Source: Candidatus Aquabacterium excrementipullorum (GTDB taxonomy: Bacteria > Pseudomonadota > Gammaproteobacteria > Burkholderiales > Burkholderiaceae_C). From it: 64,000 bases of DNA. Under the pieces are notes generated by a model, which did not search any database, was not told where the DNA came from, and worked only from the letters and a program-made list of their open reading frames with translations. Position 1 is the first letter of the stretch, and each line of letters starts with the position of its first letter. Both the position numbers and the translations under genes were made by a program. The stretch is from positions 28,735 through 92,734 of the forward strand of contig DXIO01000147.1 of the NCBI GenBank assembly GCA_019112875.1, read 5' to 3'. Positions 1 through 8,135 of this stretch are shown here, one piece after another.

Positions 1-223
1 AGTGCTCGGCCGGGTCGTTCGCGTTGTAGAAGATCACGTCGACGGCCTGGTTGCCTTCGACATCGACGATGCGCAGGGTCTGGCCCTTGTCGAAGCGCAG
101 CAGGTAGGGCTCGCCGGAGGGCAGGAAGTGGTCGAGCACGGCCTTGCTGGTGTCCAGTGGGCTTTCCTGGATGCGGATGGCGCTGGCGGAAGGCTGCAAG
201 CCTGGATCGGTCATGGCGTTCAT
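1..223 (-). CDS. Urea/guanidine carboxylase-associated protein 2 (UAAP2), partial
   Basis: This is the N-terminal part (about 74 codons) of a DUF1989-type protein; the rest lies beyond the left edge. The visible protein starts MNAMTDPGLQP and includes the DUF1989-like stretches LRFDKGQTLRIVDVEGNQAV and VIFYNANDPAEH. UAAP1 and UAAP2 accompany urea carboxylase, many members of which are now known to be guanidine carboxylases. In characterised relatives the pair forms a carboxyguanidine deiminase. The ATG at 223 follows an AAGGA ribosome-binding site and lies 16 bases after the UAAP1 stop. A second in-frame ATG is three codons downstream. The carboxylase gene itself is expected just outside the window. 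Confidence 0.85.
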   Translation of the reverse strand, partial: MNAMTDPGLQPSASAIRIQESPLDTSKAVLDHFLPSGEPYLLRFDKGQTLRIVDVEGNQAVDVIFYNANDPAEH

Positions 224-239
224 GGCGCGTGTCCTTGGG

Positions 240-1049
240 TCAGAGGTACTGCATGTCGGCGTTGTGGAGGGCGCGCGCGCACTCGGGGCGGAAGGCGCGG
301 TTGAAGTCGTCCTTGGGCGCGGGGCCTGATTTCCAGGCGACCAGGCCGATCTTCCTGGGCGCATACGTGGGCGCTGGGTCCAGTGGGTGCGGCGCGGTGG
401 AGAACGCGATCAGCGTGTCCATGTCGAAGCGCAGCTCGACCATGCCGCCGGCCGGCGTGTGCCCGGGTGCGAACTGGAATCGGCCTTCGGCATCCACCGA
501 CACCTTGCTGAAGAAGTTCACCGGTGCGATCAGGTCGCGGCGCGCCAGGCCGTATTTGCCGATCTCGATCAGCAGGCCATCCTTGCCGCTGCGGTGCATG
601 GCGTTGCGGTGAGTGTGGAAGGTCTTCGCATCGCTGGCGTACTTGGTGCGCAGGCGCTCGGCATCGAGCAGCGCGCCCAGCGGGTCGTGCCAGCCGACGG
701 TGTCTTCGGTGATGCTGGCCAGCGAACGGCCCATGTCGCTCATCAGGGTATGGCCGCGCGTGAAGTGGGCCGTGTGCTGTGCCTTGAGCGAATCGGGCAT
801 GTTGTAGCGCTCGAGCTTCTCTCGCGCGTGGTAGAGCACCATGCTCAGATTGGCGCCGGCTTCCAGCGCGACCATGCGCAGGCGGCTGCCACGCGGCATC
901 ACGTAGGACCAATGGCCGCCGCCGGGCACGATCTCGGACCACATGACGCGGTCTTCGGGCAGTTCGGGCGCGAAGCGTTTCCAGTGCGCGATCGCATCCA
1001 CGGGGCTGGTGACGGGCGGGTTGCCGGGGATCTCGGTGAAATGTTCCAT
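240..1049 (-). CDS. Urea/guanidine carboxylase-associated protein 1 (UAAP1, DUF1989)
   Basis: This 269-residue soluble protein is of the DUF1989 family. Landmarks are the early stretch WSEIVPGGGHWSYVMPRGS, the middle HTLMSDMGRSLASITEDTVG, and the C-terminal FRPECARALHNADMQYL. In characterised systems the two UAAP proteins form a heteromeric, zinc-dependent deiminase. It removes nitrogen from carboxyguanidine made by guanidine carboxylase, giving allophanate. I chose the ATG at 1049 (MEHFTEIPGNPP) because a purine-rich AAGAAAG precedes it; an alternative start lies 11 codons upstream at 1082. The gene sits 29 bases after the ATPase gene in the riboswitch-led operon. Family assignment is firm, while guanidine rather than urea as substrate rests on the riboswitch. 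Confidence 0.88.
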   Translation of the reverse strand: MEHFTEIPGNPPVTSPVDAIAHWKRFAPELPEDRVMWSEIVPGGGHWSYVMPRGSRLRMVALEAGANLSMVLYHAREKLERYNMPDSLKAQHTAHFTRGHTLMSDMGRSLASITEDTVGWHDPLGALLDAERLRTKYASDAKTFHTHRNAMHRSGKDGLLIEIGKYGLARRDLIAPVNFFSKVSVDAEGRFQFAPGHTPAGGMVELRFDMDTLIAFSTAPHPLDPAPTYAPRKIGLVAWKSGPAPKDDFNRAFRPECARALHNADMQYL

Positions 1050-1078
1050 CGTGGTTCTTTCTTGGATGCGTGCCAGAC

Positions 1079-1936
1079 TCACTCGATGGCACCGGTGGCC
1101 ACGCCTTCTACAGAGCGGTTGAGCTTGTCCAGCAGGTCCAGGTCGGTCTTCATGCCGGAGGTGTCGCGGATGCGGTCGAGCAACTGGCGCTTGAGCTGCA
1201 GGAACTCGGGCGAGAGCTTCATGTCGCGATGACGTTCGGCCGGCAGCGGCACGTTGACGATGCTGTCGATGCGGCCGGGGCGTGGCGCCATCAGCACCAC
1301 GCGGTCGCCCAGGTAAATGGCCTCGTCCACGTCGTGCGTGACGAAGACGATGGTGGTGCGCTCCAGCTTGTGCACGTGCTTGATCAGGTCGTGCATCACT
1401 TCGCGGGTCTGCGCATCGAGCGCACCGAAGGGCTCGTCCATCAGCAGGATGGGCGGGCGGCTCATCAGCGCGCGGGCAATCGCCACGCGCTGCTGCATGC
1501 CGCCGGAGAGCGCCGCCGGGTAGGCCTTGGCCACGTGCGTGAGGCCCATCAAACGCAGGAGCGCATCGGCGCGGCCGGCGGCGTCTTCCACGTCGGCGCT
1601 GGTGCGGTCTTGCGTGTGGGCCTTGAGCTGGCGGCAGAACTTGATGTTGTCCAGCACCGTGAGCCAGGGGTAGAGGCTGTAGTGCTGGAACACCATCGCG
1701 CGGTCAGGCCCTGGCGCGGCGACGGCGTGGCCGGCCACGCTCACGCTGCCCTGGTTGTGGCTCTCCAGCCCGGCGATGGTGCGCAGCAGCGTGGATTTGC
1801 CGCATCCCGAGGCCCCCACGAAGGTGACGAATTCGTTCGGCCCGATGTTGAGCGACACGTCGCGCAGCGCGGGCGCGGTGGCGCCGGGGTAGGTCTTCCA
1901 CACGTGCTCGCAGGTGATGCCGAGGGCTTTTGTCAT
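1079..1936 (-). CDS. ABC transporter ATP-binding protein, nitrate/sulfonate/taurine type (guanidine operon)
   Basis: This 285-residue cytoplasmic ATPase drives the importer formed with the two genes upstream. All motifs are intact: Walker [10 protein letters not shown] near residue 42, Q-loop in [10 protein letters not shown], signature [15 protein letters not shown] near residue 145, Walker [17 protein letters not shown], and the switch histidine in [10 protein letters not shown]. The Walker B form is typical of the SsuB/TauB/NrtD group. It lies 20 bases after the permease and 29 bases before UAAP1. With a guanidine-I riboswitch at the head of the operon, the likely cargo is guanidine or a guanidine-releasing compound; the ATPase itself carries no substrate information. 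Confidence 0.93.
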   Translation of the reverse strand: MTKALGITCEHVWKTYPGATAPALRDVSLNIGPNEFVTFVGASGCGKSTLLRTIAGLESHNQGSVSVAGHAVAAPGPDRAMVFQHYSLYPWLTVLDNIKFCRQLKAHTQDRTSADVEDAAGRADALLRLMGLTHVAKAYPAALSGGMQQRVAIARALMSRPPILLMDEPFGALDAQTREVMHDLIKHVHKLERTTIVFVTHDVDEAIYLGDRVVLMAPRPGRIDSIVNVPLPAERHRDMKLSPEFLQLKRQLLDRIRDTSGMKTDLDLLDKLNRSVEGVATGAIE

Positions 1937-1956
1937 GGCGTGCTCCTCAATGCGTC

Positions 1957-2841
1957 TCAGCGCGTGTGCATGTACGGGAAGGCCTTGCGGTGCGCCAGAC
2001 GGAAGAGCTGGTCGATCACCAGCCCGATCAGGCCGATGATCAAAATGCCCGCGAAGATCTTGTCGGTCTGCAGAAAGCGCTGCGCTTTCAAGATGGAATA
2101 GCCCAGGCCCGAGTTGGCGGCCACCAGTTCGGCCACGACCAGGTAGGTCCAGGCGCAGCCCATGTTCACGCGCAAGGTGTCCAGCAGCGCGGGCTTGGCC
2201 GAGGGCAGGATCACCTTCTCAACGATCTCCCAGCGCGTGGCGCCCATGGTCTGCGCCGCCTCGATCTGCGCCATGGGCACGCGGCGTGTGTCCTCCGCCA
2301 CCATCAGCACCATCGGGAAGAACGTACCGATGAAGATGATGGCGACCTTGGCGCCCTCGTCGATGCCCACCCACACCATCACGAGCGGCACGAAGGCCAC
2401 CGCAGGCATGTAGCGGATGAAGTCCATCATCGGCTCCAGCAGCGCCTGCACCACGCGCCATGAGCCGATCAAGAGGCCCAGCGGCAGCGCGAGCAGCGAG
2501 GCCAGTGCCCAGCCGACCACCACGCGCATCGTGCTGATGCCGATGTCGCCCAGCAGGCCGTCGGCCCACCACACCTGCACACGCTCAATCACCTTGGCCG
2601 GTCCGGGCAGGAAGACGGGCTCGACCCGGCCGCTGGCCACCGCGAGCATCCACAGCACCAGAGGCGCGAGCAGGCCCACGATGGCCAGGCCCCAGTACAT
2701 GCTGGCGGGGATGCCCTGGCGCAGTGCGAACAGTGGAGCCGGCGCTGCCTGAGGCGGCGCGACTTCAGCGTGATGTGGCGGCGCCTCGCTGAGGGCTTTG
2801 GCCGCCAGTGGCAGCGCAATGGAGGGCGGTGATTTGGACAT
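1957..2841 (-). CDS. ABC transporter permease, nitrate/sulfonate/taurine type (guanidine operon)
   Basis: This 294-residue inner-membrane permease has about six transmembrane segments, the first near residues 50-70 (WGLAIVGLLAPLVLWMLAVA). A cytoplasmic EAA loop for docking the ATPase is clear: EAAQTMGATRWEIVEKVILP. The first 40 residues are rich in Ala and Pro and probably cytoplasmic. It belongs to the binding-protein-dependent group that includes SsuC and TauC. It follows the binding-protein gene after 122 bases and precedes the ATPase gene by 20. Transport of a guanidinium compound is inferred from the operon. Confidence 0.92.
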   Translation of the reverse strand: MSKSPPSIALPLAAKALSEAPPHHAEVAPPQAAPAPLFALRQGIPASMYWGLAIVGLLAPLVLWMLAVASGRVEPVFLPGPAKVIERVQVWWADGLLGDIGISTMRVVVGWALASLLALPLGLLIGSWRVVQALLEPMMDFIRYMPAVAFVPLVMVWVGIDEGAKVAIIFIGTFFPMVLMVAEDTRRVPMAQIEAAQTMGATRWEIVEKVILPSAKPALLDTLRVNMGCAWTYLVVAELVAANSGLGYSILKAQRFLQTDKIFAGILIIGLIGLVIDQLFRLAHRKAFPYMHTR

Positions 2842-2963
2842 GGTCAGGCTCCTGTCTCAGAGCGGCACGGGGTGCGAGAGCGGGCGTGCCTGGTTTGGCC
2901 TGCCTCGGCGCCGCGCCTCGGTGAGGACGGCGGAACCGGCAGGTCAGCCCAGGCCGCGAGGTC

Positions 2964-4067
2964 TTACTTCAGCGCCTCGGCCAACAGCGATGCATCGACA
3001 CCCTTGGCCGCATCGGGCTTGCCGTCGATCAGCTTGTGCTCCAGCAGGAAGCTGGAGATGGTCGGGGCCACGCCCACGAGGGATTGCGGGCCCTTGCCGT
3101 CCAGCGCGGCCTTGTTGGCCGCGGCATCGAAGAACTTGGTCCCCGGCAGGAACACCTTGTATTCATCGGGCTTGAGGCTCACGACCTTGCTCATGATCTG
3201 CGCGGCTTCGTCGGGTTTGTCGGCGATGAATTTCACCGTGTCGAACCAGGCCTTGATCATGCCGACCAGGTCGCGGCGCTTGGCCTTGATGGCCTTGTCC
3301 TGCGCCACCAGCAGGTCGGGGATCAGGCCGGGCATGTCCTTGGAGGTGAACAGCGATTTGCCCTTGCCGCTCTGCTCGATGGTGTGGATCCACGGGTTCC
3401 AGACCACGGCGGCGTCCACGCGGCCAGCCATGAAGGCGGCGGCGGCATCACCGGCCGACAGGTTGACGATCTTCACGTCGGAGGGCTTCATGCCGTTCTT
3501 GGCCAGGGCCGTGGCCAGCACGAAGTGCGACACGCTGAACTCTTCGAGCGCCACGCTCTTGCCCTTCAGGTCCTTGATGGACTTGATCTTCGGCGAGGCC
3601 ACCACGGCGTCGTTGCCGGCGGAGTTGTCGTTGACCAGGATGGTCTTGAGTGGCAGGCCCTTGGCCAGCGGGCCCATGGTGTCGGACCAGGTCTGCGAGT
3701 TCGCATCGAGCTGGCCGGAAGACAGCGCGGCGATGGAATCGGTGTAGTTGGCGAACCAGACGAGCTTGACGTCTGCGCCGTGCTTCTTGAAGAAGCCCTT
3801 TTGCTCTGCGACGTACCAGGCCACCCAGCCGGGCCAGTCGGACACGCCCACCTTCACCTCGGCCGATGCAGGCAAGGGTGCTGCGAGCGCCATGGCGGCG
3901 GCGACCGCGGCCATGGCGCCGAGCACTTTGCCTTTCAATGCCTTCCATGAAGAAAGCACCGAGGGCCTTGCAAGTGGTGGCAGTGCTTGTGCTGCTGTTG
4001 TGTGCTGGGCTGAAATGGCGGCTTGAGTGCGGCTCGGCACGGGACGGAATTCTTCAACACGGCGCAT
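2964..4067 (-). CDS. Periplasmic substrate-binding protein of the guanidine-operon ABC transporter
   Basis: This 367-residue protein resembles the TauA/SsuA/NrtA group annotated as putative urea ABC transporter binding protein. The mature part begins near residue 69 with EVKVGVSDWPGWVAWYVAEQ and includes the ligand-pocket stretch FMAGRVDAAVVWNPWIHT. The signal peptide is odd: about 45 polar residues precede the hydrophobic core VLGAMAAVAAAMALAAPLPASA. The far-upstream ATG at 4067 is nevertheless supported by CAGGAG seven bases before it, and I see no better ATG nearer the core. It is the first gene of the operon, 51 bases downstream of the riboswitch aptamer. Ligand identity (guanidine, methylguanidine or another guanidinium) is inferred. 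Confidence 0.88.
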   Translation of the reverse strand: MRRVEEFRPVPSRTQAAISAQHTTAAQALPPLARPSVLSSWKALKGKVLGAMAAVAAAMALAAPLPASAEVKVGVSDWPGWVAWYVAEQKGFFKKHGADVKLVWFANYTDSIAALSSGQLDANSQTWSDTMGPLAKGLPLKTILVNDNSAGNDAVVASPKIKSIKDLKGKSVALEEFSVSHFVLATALAKNGMKPSDVKIVNLSAGDAAAAFMAGRVDAAVVWNPWIHTIEQSGKGKSLFTSKDMPGLIPDLLVAQDKAIKAKRRDLVGMIKAWFDTVKFIADKPDEAAQIMSKVVSLKPDEYKVFLPGTKFFDAAANKAALDGKGPQSLVGVAPTISSFLLEHKLIDGKPDAAKGVDASLLAEALK

Positions 4068-4117
4068 GTAGGGGCTCCTGGCTGGGTGGACGCGCGAGAG
4101 GACACTTCTGTCGAAGC

Positions 4118-4232
4118 GAACCTCCCGGGCTTTTGTCCCGCCGTGGAGCCTGCGTCGGTAAATGGCCGACCCGGGCCGGCAGCTCTCGGACCAGACACTT
4201 CAACCTTGCGGATGAAGCCGGAACCCTAGCCA
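4118..4232 (-). promoter_or_regulatory. Guanidine-I riboswitch (ykkC aptamer)
   Basis: On the minus strand the hallmark ykkC blocks occur in order and at the right spacing. CTAGGGTTCCGG starts at 4229, CTGGTCCGAGAGCT follows about 40 bases later, and ACGGCGGGACAAAAGCCCGG then GGAGG ends at 4121. These are the most conserved parts of the guanidine-I class, which senses free guanidinium and turns expression on. About 50 bases separate the aptamer from the first start codon and include its CAGGAG ribosome-binding site. I see no strong U-tract terminator there, so control may act on translation. UAAP1, UAAP2 and a TauABC-like transporter are classic members of this regulon. Confidence 0.93.
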
Positions 4233-4281
4233 CCATTTCGAAGAAACGACTGCGACATCGTTCCTCTCAGGGCAAGATGTA

Positions 4282-4297
4282 TGCAAGGTCGGTGCCA
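4282..4297 (-). promoter_or_regulatory. Sigma-54 (RpoN) promoter for the guanidine operon
   Basis: On the minus strand TGGCACCGACCTTGCA matches the -24/-12 consensus TGGCACG-N4-TTGCA, with the obligatory GG-N10-GC spacing exact. Transcription would start near 4271, about 40 bases before the riboswitch aptamer, so the leader length fits. Sigma-54 promoters need an activator; NtrC, encoded at 39819-41429, is the natural candidate for a nitrogen-scavenging operon. Confidence 0.72.
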
Positions 4298-4315
4298 GGT
4301 GTTTTGGCGAGGATA

Positions 4316-4332
4316 TGCGCCGTCGTGGTGCG
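4316..4332. promoter_or_regulatory. Possible NtrC-binding site upstream of the sigma-54 promoter
   Basis: The sequence TGCGCCGTCGTGGTGCG has half-sites related to the NtrC consensus TGCACYA-N3-TRGTGCA, with the right-hand half TGGTGC matching well. Its centre is about 53 bases upstream of the predicted start, closer than usual for NtrC. One more GGTGC half-site lies inside the end of the neighbouring aminopeptidase gene. This is a weak call made mainly because of the adjacent sigma-54 element. Confidence 0.33.
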
Positions 4333-4367
4333 CGTGCAGGCCGGGCCATGCGCCCGGCGCAGCTTGC

Positions 4368-6251
4368 TCAGATCGCTTTGGTGCGTGCCTGCAGCCAGGC
4401 CAGTGCATCGCCCGTGACCAGCGGGCTCAAGCGGCGCAGGACCTCGGCGTGGTAATCGTTGAGCCACTGGACTTCATCGGCGCGCATCAGTGCCAGGTCG
4501 ATACAGCGCGTGTCGATGGGGCACAGCGTCAGCGTCTCGAAGGCCAGGTACTGCCCATGCTCGGGCGTGCCTGGCGCCGCATCGGGCACGGCGGGCGGCA
4601 CGGGCACGTTCAGCACCAGGTTCTCGATGCGAATGCCCCATTGGCTGGGTCGGTACAGCCCCGGTTCGATCGACGTGATCATGCCGGCCTGCATGGCCAT
4701 GTTCGCATCGGGCACGGCCTTGGAGATGGACTGCGGGCCTTCATGCACGTTCAGGAAGTAGCCCACGCCGTGGCCGGTGCCATGGCCGAAGTCCAGGCCC
4801 TCGGCCCACAGCGGCGCGCGGGCGATGGCGTCCAGCATCGGCGCCAGCGTGCCCCGTGGGAAGCGCGTGCGCGACAGGCCCAGCGTGCCCTTGAGCACCA
4901 GGGTGTAGTCGCGCTTCTGCTCGGCGCTGGGCGTGCCGATGGCCCATACGCGGGTGATGTCGGTGGTGCCGCCCAGGTACTGCGCGCCCGAGTCGATCAG
5001 CAGCAGGCCTTCGGCCGTCAGGCCCTCGGGCGTGCTCAGCACGGCGTAGGCCTCGGGTGTGGCGCGGTAGTGGGGCAGGGCGCCATTGGCGTTGAAGCCG
5101 GCGATCGTCGGGAAGCTCAGCGAGATGAACTCGGCCTGCTTCGCGCGCTCGGCCGTCAGGCGCTCATCGATGGTCAGTTCGCTGATGTACTCGCGGCCCA
5201 GGGCCTTGTCGAACCAGGCGTAGAAGGCGCACATGGCGGCGCCGTCACGCGCCATGGCCTCACGGATGAAGCGGGCCTCGTCCGGCGTCTTGCGGGATTT
5301 GGCCAGCGTGCTCGGGTTGATCGACTCGACCACGCGCACGCCCTCGGGCACGGCCTCGCGCAGGCCCCAGGTCACGCGCTTGGGATCGATCAGCAGCACA
5401 GTGTCGGCAGGCAGGGCGGCCAGCGCGTCCAGCGCCAGGCCATAGGTCTGCACCTGCACGCCGTCTTGGGCCAGGCGGTCACGCAGGTCGGCATTGACCT
5501 TGCCATCGGCCACGAACAGGGTGGCGCTGTCCAGGCTCAGCAGCAGGTGGCCCAGGAACACGGGGTTGTAGTCGACATCGGCGCCGCGCAGGTTCAGCGC
5601 CCAGGCCAGGTCGTCCAGCGTGGCGATCCAGTGGTGCGTCGCCCCCTTGTCGGCCAGGGCCTTGCGGAGCAGGGCCAGTTTGTCGGCACGGCTGGTGGCG
5701 GCGTGCGGGGGCAGGTGCTCGAACACGGCGGCAGAGGGCAGGCCGGGGCGTCCGGGCCACACGGCGTCCAGCACATCGAGGTCGGTGCGCAATTGCCAGC
5801 CATCGGCTTTCAGCGCGTCCTGCAACGCCTGCGTCTGGGCCAAGCCCATCACCTGGCCGTCCACCGCCATTGCCAGCGGGCCAGCAATGCTGTCCAGCCC
5901 CAGATCCTTGAGCCACTGCACGTAGGCCGGCGTGGCCGGGCCGTCCAGCTTGACCAGGTCCACGCCGGTGCCAGCCAGTTCGGCCTCGGCCTGCTCCCAG
6001 TAGCGGCTGTCAGTGAACAGCGCGGCTTGGCTTGCGGCCACCAGCAGCGTGCCGGACGAACCGGTGAAGCCGCTCAGCCAGGCACGTCCTTGCCAGCGCT
6101 CGGGCAAGTACTCTGACAGATGAGGGTCGCTGCTGGGCACCAGCACGGCCTGCACCTGGCGGGCGGCCAGGGCACCGCGCACGGCACTCAGGCGGGAAGG
6201 GATGTCGGCGGGGGCGGCGAGGCTGGCGGGGGAGGAGGCGGTCGTGGTCAC
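4368..6251 (-). CDS. Aminopeptidase P family (Xaa-Pro aminopeptidase), long form
   Basis: This 627-residue cytosolic metallopeptidase removes an N-terminal residue that precedes proline. It has the three-domain layout of the long, eukaryote-like aminopeptidase P: two creatinase-like N-terminal domains (about 1-330) and a C-terminal pita-bread domain. The two-metal ligands are all visible: both Asp in LLIDSGAQYLGGTTDITRVW, His in GHGTGHGVGYFLNVHEGPQ, Glu in MITSIEPGLYR and Glu in IRIENLVLN. The gene stands alone; its 3' end lies about 70 bases from the guanidine sigma-54 promoter, pointing the same way. Start MTTTASSPAS is the first ATG of the frame. Confidence 0.93.
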   Translation of the reverse strand: MTTTASSPASLAAPADIPSRLSAVRGALAARQVQAVLVPSSDPHLSEYLPERWQGRAWLSGFTGSSGTLLVAASQAALFTDSRYWEQAEAELAGTGVDLVKLDGPATPAYVQWLKDLGLDSIAGPLAMAVDGQVMGLAQTQALQDALKADGWQLRTDLDVLDAVWPGRPGLPSAAVFEHLPPHAATSRADKLALLRKALADKGATHHWIATLDDLAWALNLRGADVDYNPVFLGHLLLSLDSATLFVADGKVNADLRDRLAQDGVQVQTYGLALDALAALPADTVLLIDPKRVTWGLREAVPEGVRVVESINPSTLAKSRKTPDEARFIREAMARDGAAMCAFYAWFDKALGREYISELTIDERLTAERAKQAEFISLSFPTIAGFNANGALPHYRATPEAYAVLSTPEGLTAEGLLLIDSGAQYLGGTTDITRVWAIGTPSAEQKRDYTLVLKGTLGLSRTRFPRGTLAPMLDAIARAPLWAEGLDFGHGTGHGVGYFLNVHEGPQSISKAVPDANMAMQAGMITSIEPGLYRPSQWGIRIENLVLNVPVPPAVPDAAPGTPEHGQYLAFETLTLCPIDTRCIDLALMRADEVQWLNDYHAEVLRRLSPLVTGDALAWLQARTKAI

Positions 6252-6414
6252 GATGGCAAGGCAGATGCGGAAAGCCTGGGCGGCGGATGCAGGCCACGCA
6301 GATCAAGCGGTATCACGCACCCGATGCGCAGGCCGATGAGGCCATCCTGCCACGGAACCGGCCCAACGTGCGCGAGAGGTGTTTCCGATGAACGCCCGGT
6401 AGCGACCGGGCCAC

Positions 6415-6440
6415 AAAAAAGGGCCAGCAATGCTGGCCCT
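6415..6440 (-). terminator. Rho-independent terminator after the NADH dehydrogenase gene
   Basis: On the minus strand an eight-base inverted repeat, GGGCCAGC-ATT-GCTGGCCC, is followed at once by TTTTTT. It lies 26 bases after the stop codon of the NADH dehydrogenase gene at 6466. Confidence 0.88.
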
Positions 6441-6465
6441 TGGTCATGCTGCCCGCTGATGAAGC

Positions 6466-7962
6466 TCAAGCAGCGTTGGTCGATCCTGGCGCCGATGTGG
6501 TCGCCGCCTTCGTGGCAGCCGCCGCCGTGCCCGCAGGGGAAGCTACAGCGCTGGGCGGTGGCACCCGCACCAGCATCGCATTGGGCTCCAGCGCGTGCGG
6601 ATCCGGGAAGACGCGTGCGTGGCGCTGCGAAGTGAAGTACGCCCAGGCCCAGTCCCACATCACCACGATGCGGTTGCGGAAGCCGATCAGGAAGTACACG
6701 TGCACGAACAGCCAGAACAGCCAGGCCGGGAAGCCGCTGAACTTCACCTGCTTCTTCGTGAACGGCAGGTCGATCATGGCCACGGCCGCGCGTCGGCCGA
6801 TGGTGGCCAGCGAGCCGTAGTCGAAGTACCGGAAGGCCTGCGTCTCCAGCCCGCGGCGGCGTCGGATGATGTTGAACGCTGCCTTGCGGCCCATCTGCTT
6901 GGCCCCCGGGCTGATGCCGGGCACCGGGGTCGGGTTGGCCGGATCCTGGTAGCTCTTGGCGCTGGCCAGATCGCCCACCACGTAGATGTTGGGGTGGCCC
7001 GGTACGGTCAGGTCGGGTTGCACGACCACGCGGCCCGCACGGTCCAGCTCACAGCCCGTGCTCTTGGCCAGCGAGCGGCCCAGCGGCGAAGCGGCCACAC
7101 CCGCACCCCACACCACCGTGCGCGAGGGCAGGAAATGCGAGGTCGGCACGCCGTTCTCGACGGTGTCGAAATGCACGCCGAACGCGGTGATGTTGGTCAC
7201 CTTGGCGCCCAGCAGCACCTCCACGCCCAGATCCTTCAGCTGCTCATTGGCGCGCTCGGACAGGTCTTCCGGATAGACGCCCAGCACGCGCGGCGCCCCT
7301 TCGATCAGGATGACGCGGGCGCGGCGCGAGTCGATGCGGCGGAACTCCTCGCGCAGGGTGTGCTGCGAGATCTCGGCCAGCGTACCGGCCATCTCCACAC
7401 CAGTGGGGCCCGCGCCGACCACGGCGAAGGTCAGCCAGGGCTCGCGTGCGGCCGGGTCCATCTCGCGCTCGGCCTGCTCGAAGGCGGTCAACACGCGGCG
7501 GCGGATGGTGAAGGCATCGCCCAGCGTCTTCAGGCCGGGGGCGTACTTGGCCCACTGGTCGTTACCGAAGTAGCTGTGCGTGGCGCCCGCCGCGATGATC
7601 AGCTCGTCGTAGTGAAGGTGTTCGCCACCGTCGAGCACGATGCAGTTCGACGCGGTGTCGATGCTCGTGACCTCGCCCATCAGCACCGTCAGGTTGCCGT
7701 GTGCGATCTGCTTGCGCAGCACATGGCGGATCGGTGCCGCGATGGCCGGGGCCGGCAGGCCGGCCGTGGCCACCTGGTAGAGCAGAGGCTGGAACAGGTG
7801 GTGGTTGGTGCGGTCTACCACCACGATCTCCACGTCCGCCTTGGACAGCGCCTTGGCCGCTTCCAGCCCGCCGAAGCCACAACCCACGATGACCACGCGC
7901 GGGCGTTGTCCGTCAGGGCGGTTGGGGGGAGGCGTCGGGGCGAGGGCGGTGTTTTGGGGCAT
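6466..7962 (-). CDS. Type II NADH dehydrogenase (NDH-2), FAD-dependent
   Basis: This protein of about 498 residues oxidises NADH and passes electrons to quinone at the inner face of the membrane without pumping protons. It has the FAD-binding motif VVIVGCGFGGLEAAKAL near the N-terminus, the NADH-binding motif FAVVGAGPTGVEMAGTLAE in the middle, and the second FAD contact YVVGDLASAK. The C-terminal hydrophobic stretch AWLFWLFVHVYFLIGF suits membrane attachment. The frame stays open to 8016 with two further ATGs. I prefer 7962 (MPQNTALAP) because the flavin motif then starts at the usual distance, but its ribosome-binding site is weak. It is a single gene with its own terminator. Confidence 0.92.
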   Translation of the reverse strand: MPQNTALAPTPPPNRPDGQRPRVVIVGCGFGGLEAAKALSKADVEIVVVDRTNHHLFQPLLYQVATAGLPAPAIAAPIRHVLRKQIAHGNLTVLMGEVTSIDTASNCIVLDGGEHLHYDELIIAAGATHSYFGNDQWAKYAPGLKTLGDAFTIRRRVLTAFEQAEREMDPAAREPWLTFAVVGAGPTGVEMAGTLAEISQHTLREEFRRIDSRRARVILIEGAPRVLGVYPEDLSERANEQLKDLGVEVLLGAKVTNITAFGVHFDTVENGVPTSHFLPSRTVVWGAGVAASPLGRSLAKSTGCELDRAGRVVVQPDLTVPGHPNIYVVGDLASAKSYQDPANPTPVPGISPGAKQMGRKAAFNIIRRRRGLETQAFRYFDYGSLATIGRRAAVAMIDLPFTKKQVKFSGFPAWLFWLFVHVYFLIGFRNRIVVMWDWAWAYFTSQRHARVFPDPHALEPNAMLVRVPPPSAVASPAGTAAAATKAATTSAPGSTNAA

Positions 7963-8135
7963 GCGGGCGTCTCGTGTCTTTATGGGGAATGAATGAGGCA
8001 ACAGGCCCATTGACATCCGATTAAATGCGCGGGCGTTGACTCACCTCATGGTTTATACCAGTGACCGTCCTGTAAGTGTGGTTTTGCACCACCGTGGTGC
8101 CTCCCCGGATCACGGGGTTCGTTATCCCGGAGAGA

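Noticed and set aside
4281..6116. Plus-strand open frame of 611 codons
   Set aside because: It is antisense to the aminopeptidase P gene, whose metal ligands are all visible on the minus strand.
8080..8110. GCACCAC/GTGGTGC palindrome between NADH dehydrogenase and GGDEF genes
   Set aside because: It lacks a U-tract in the direction of the GGDEF gene and is too short to call a terminator or operator with confidence.
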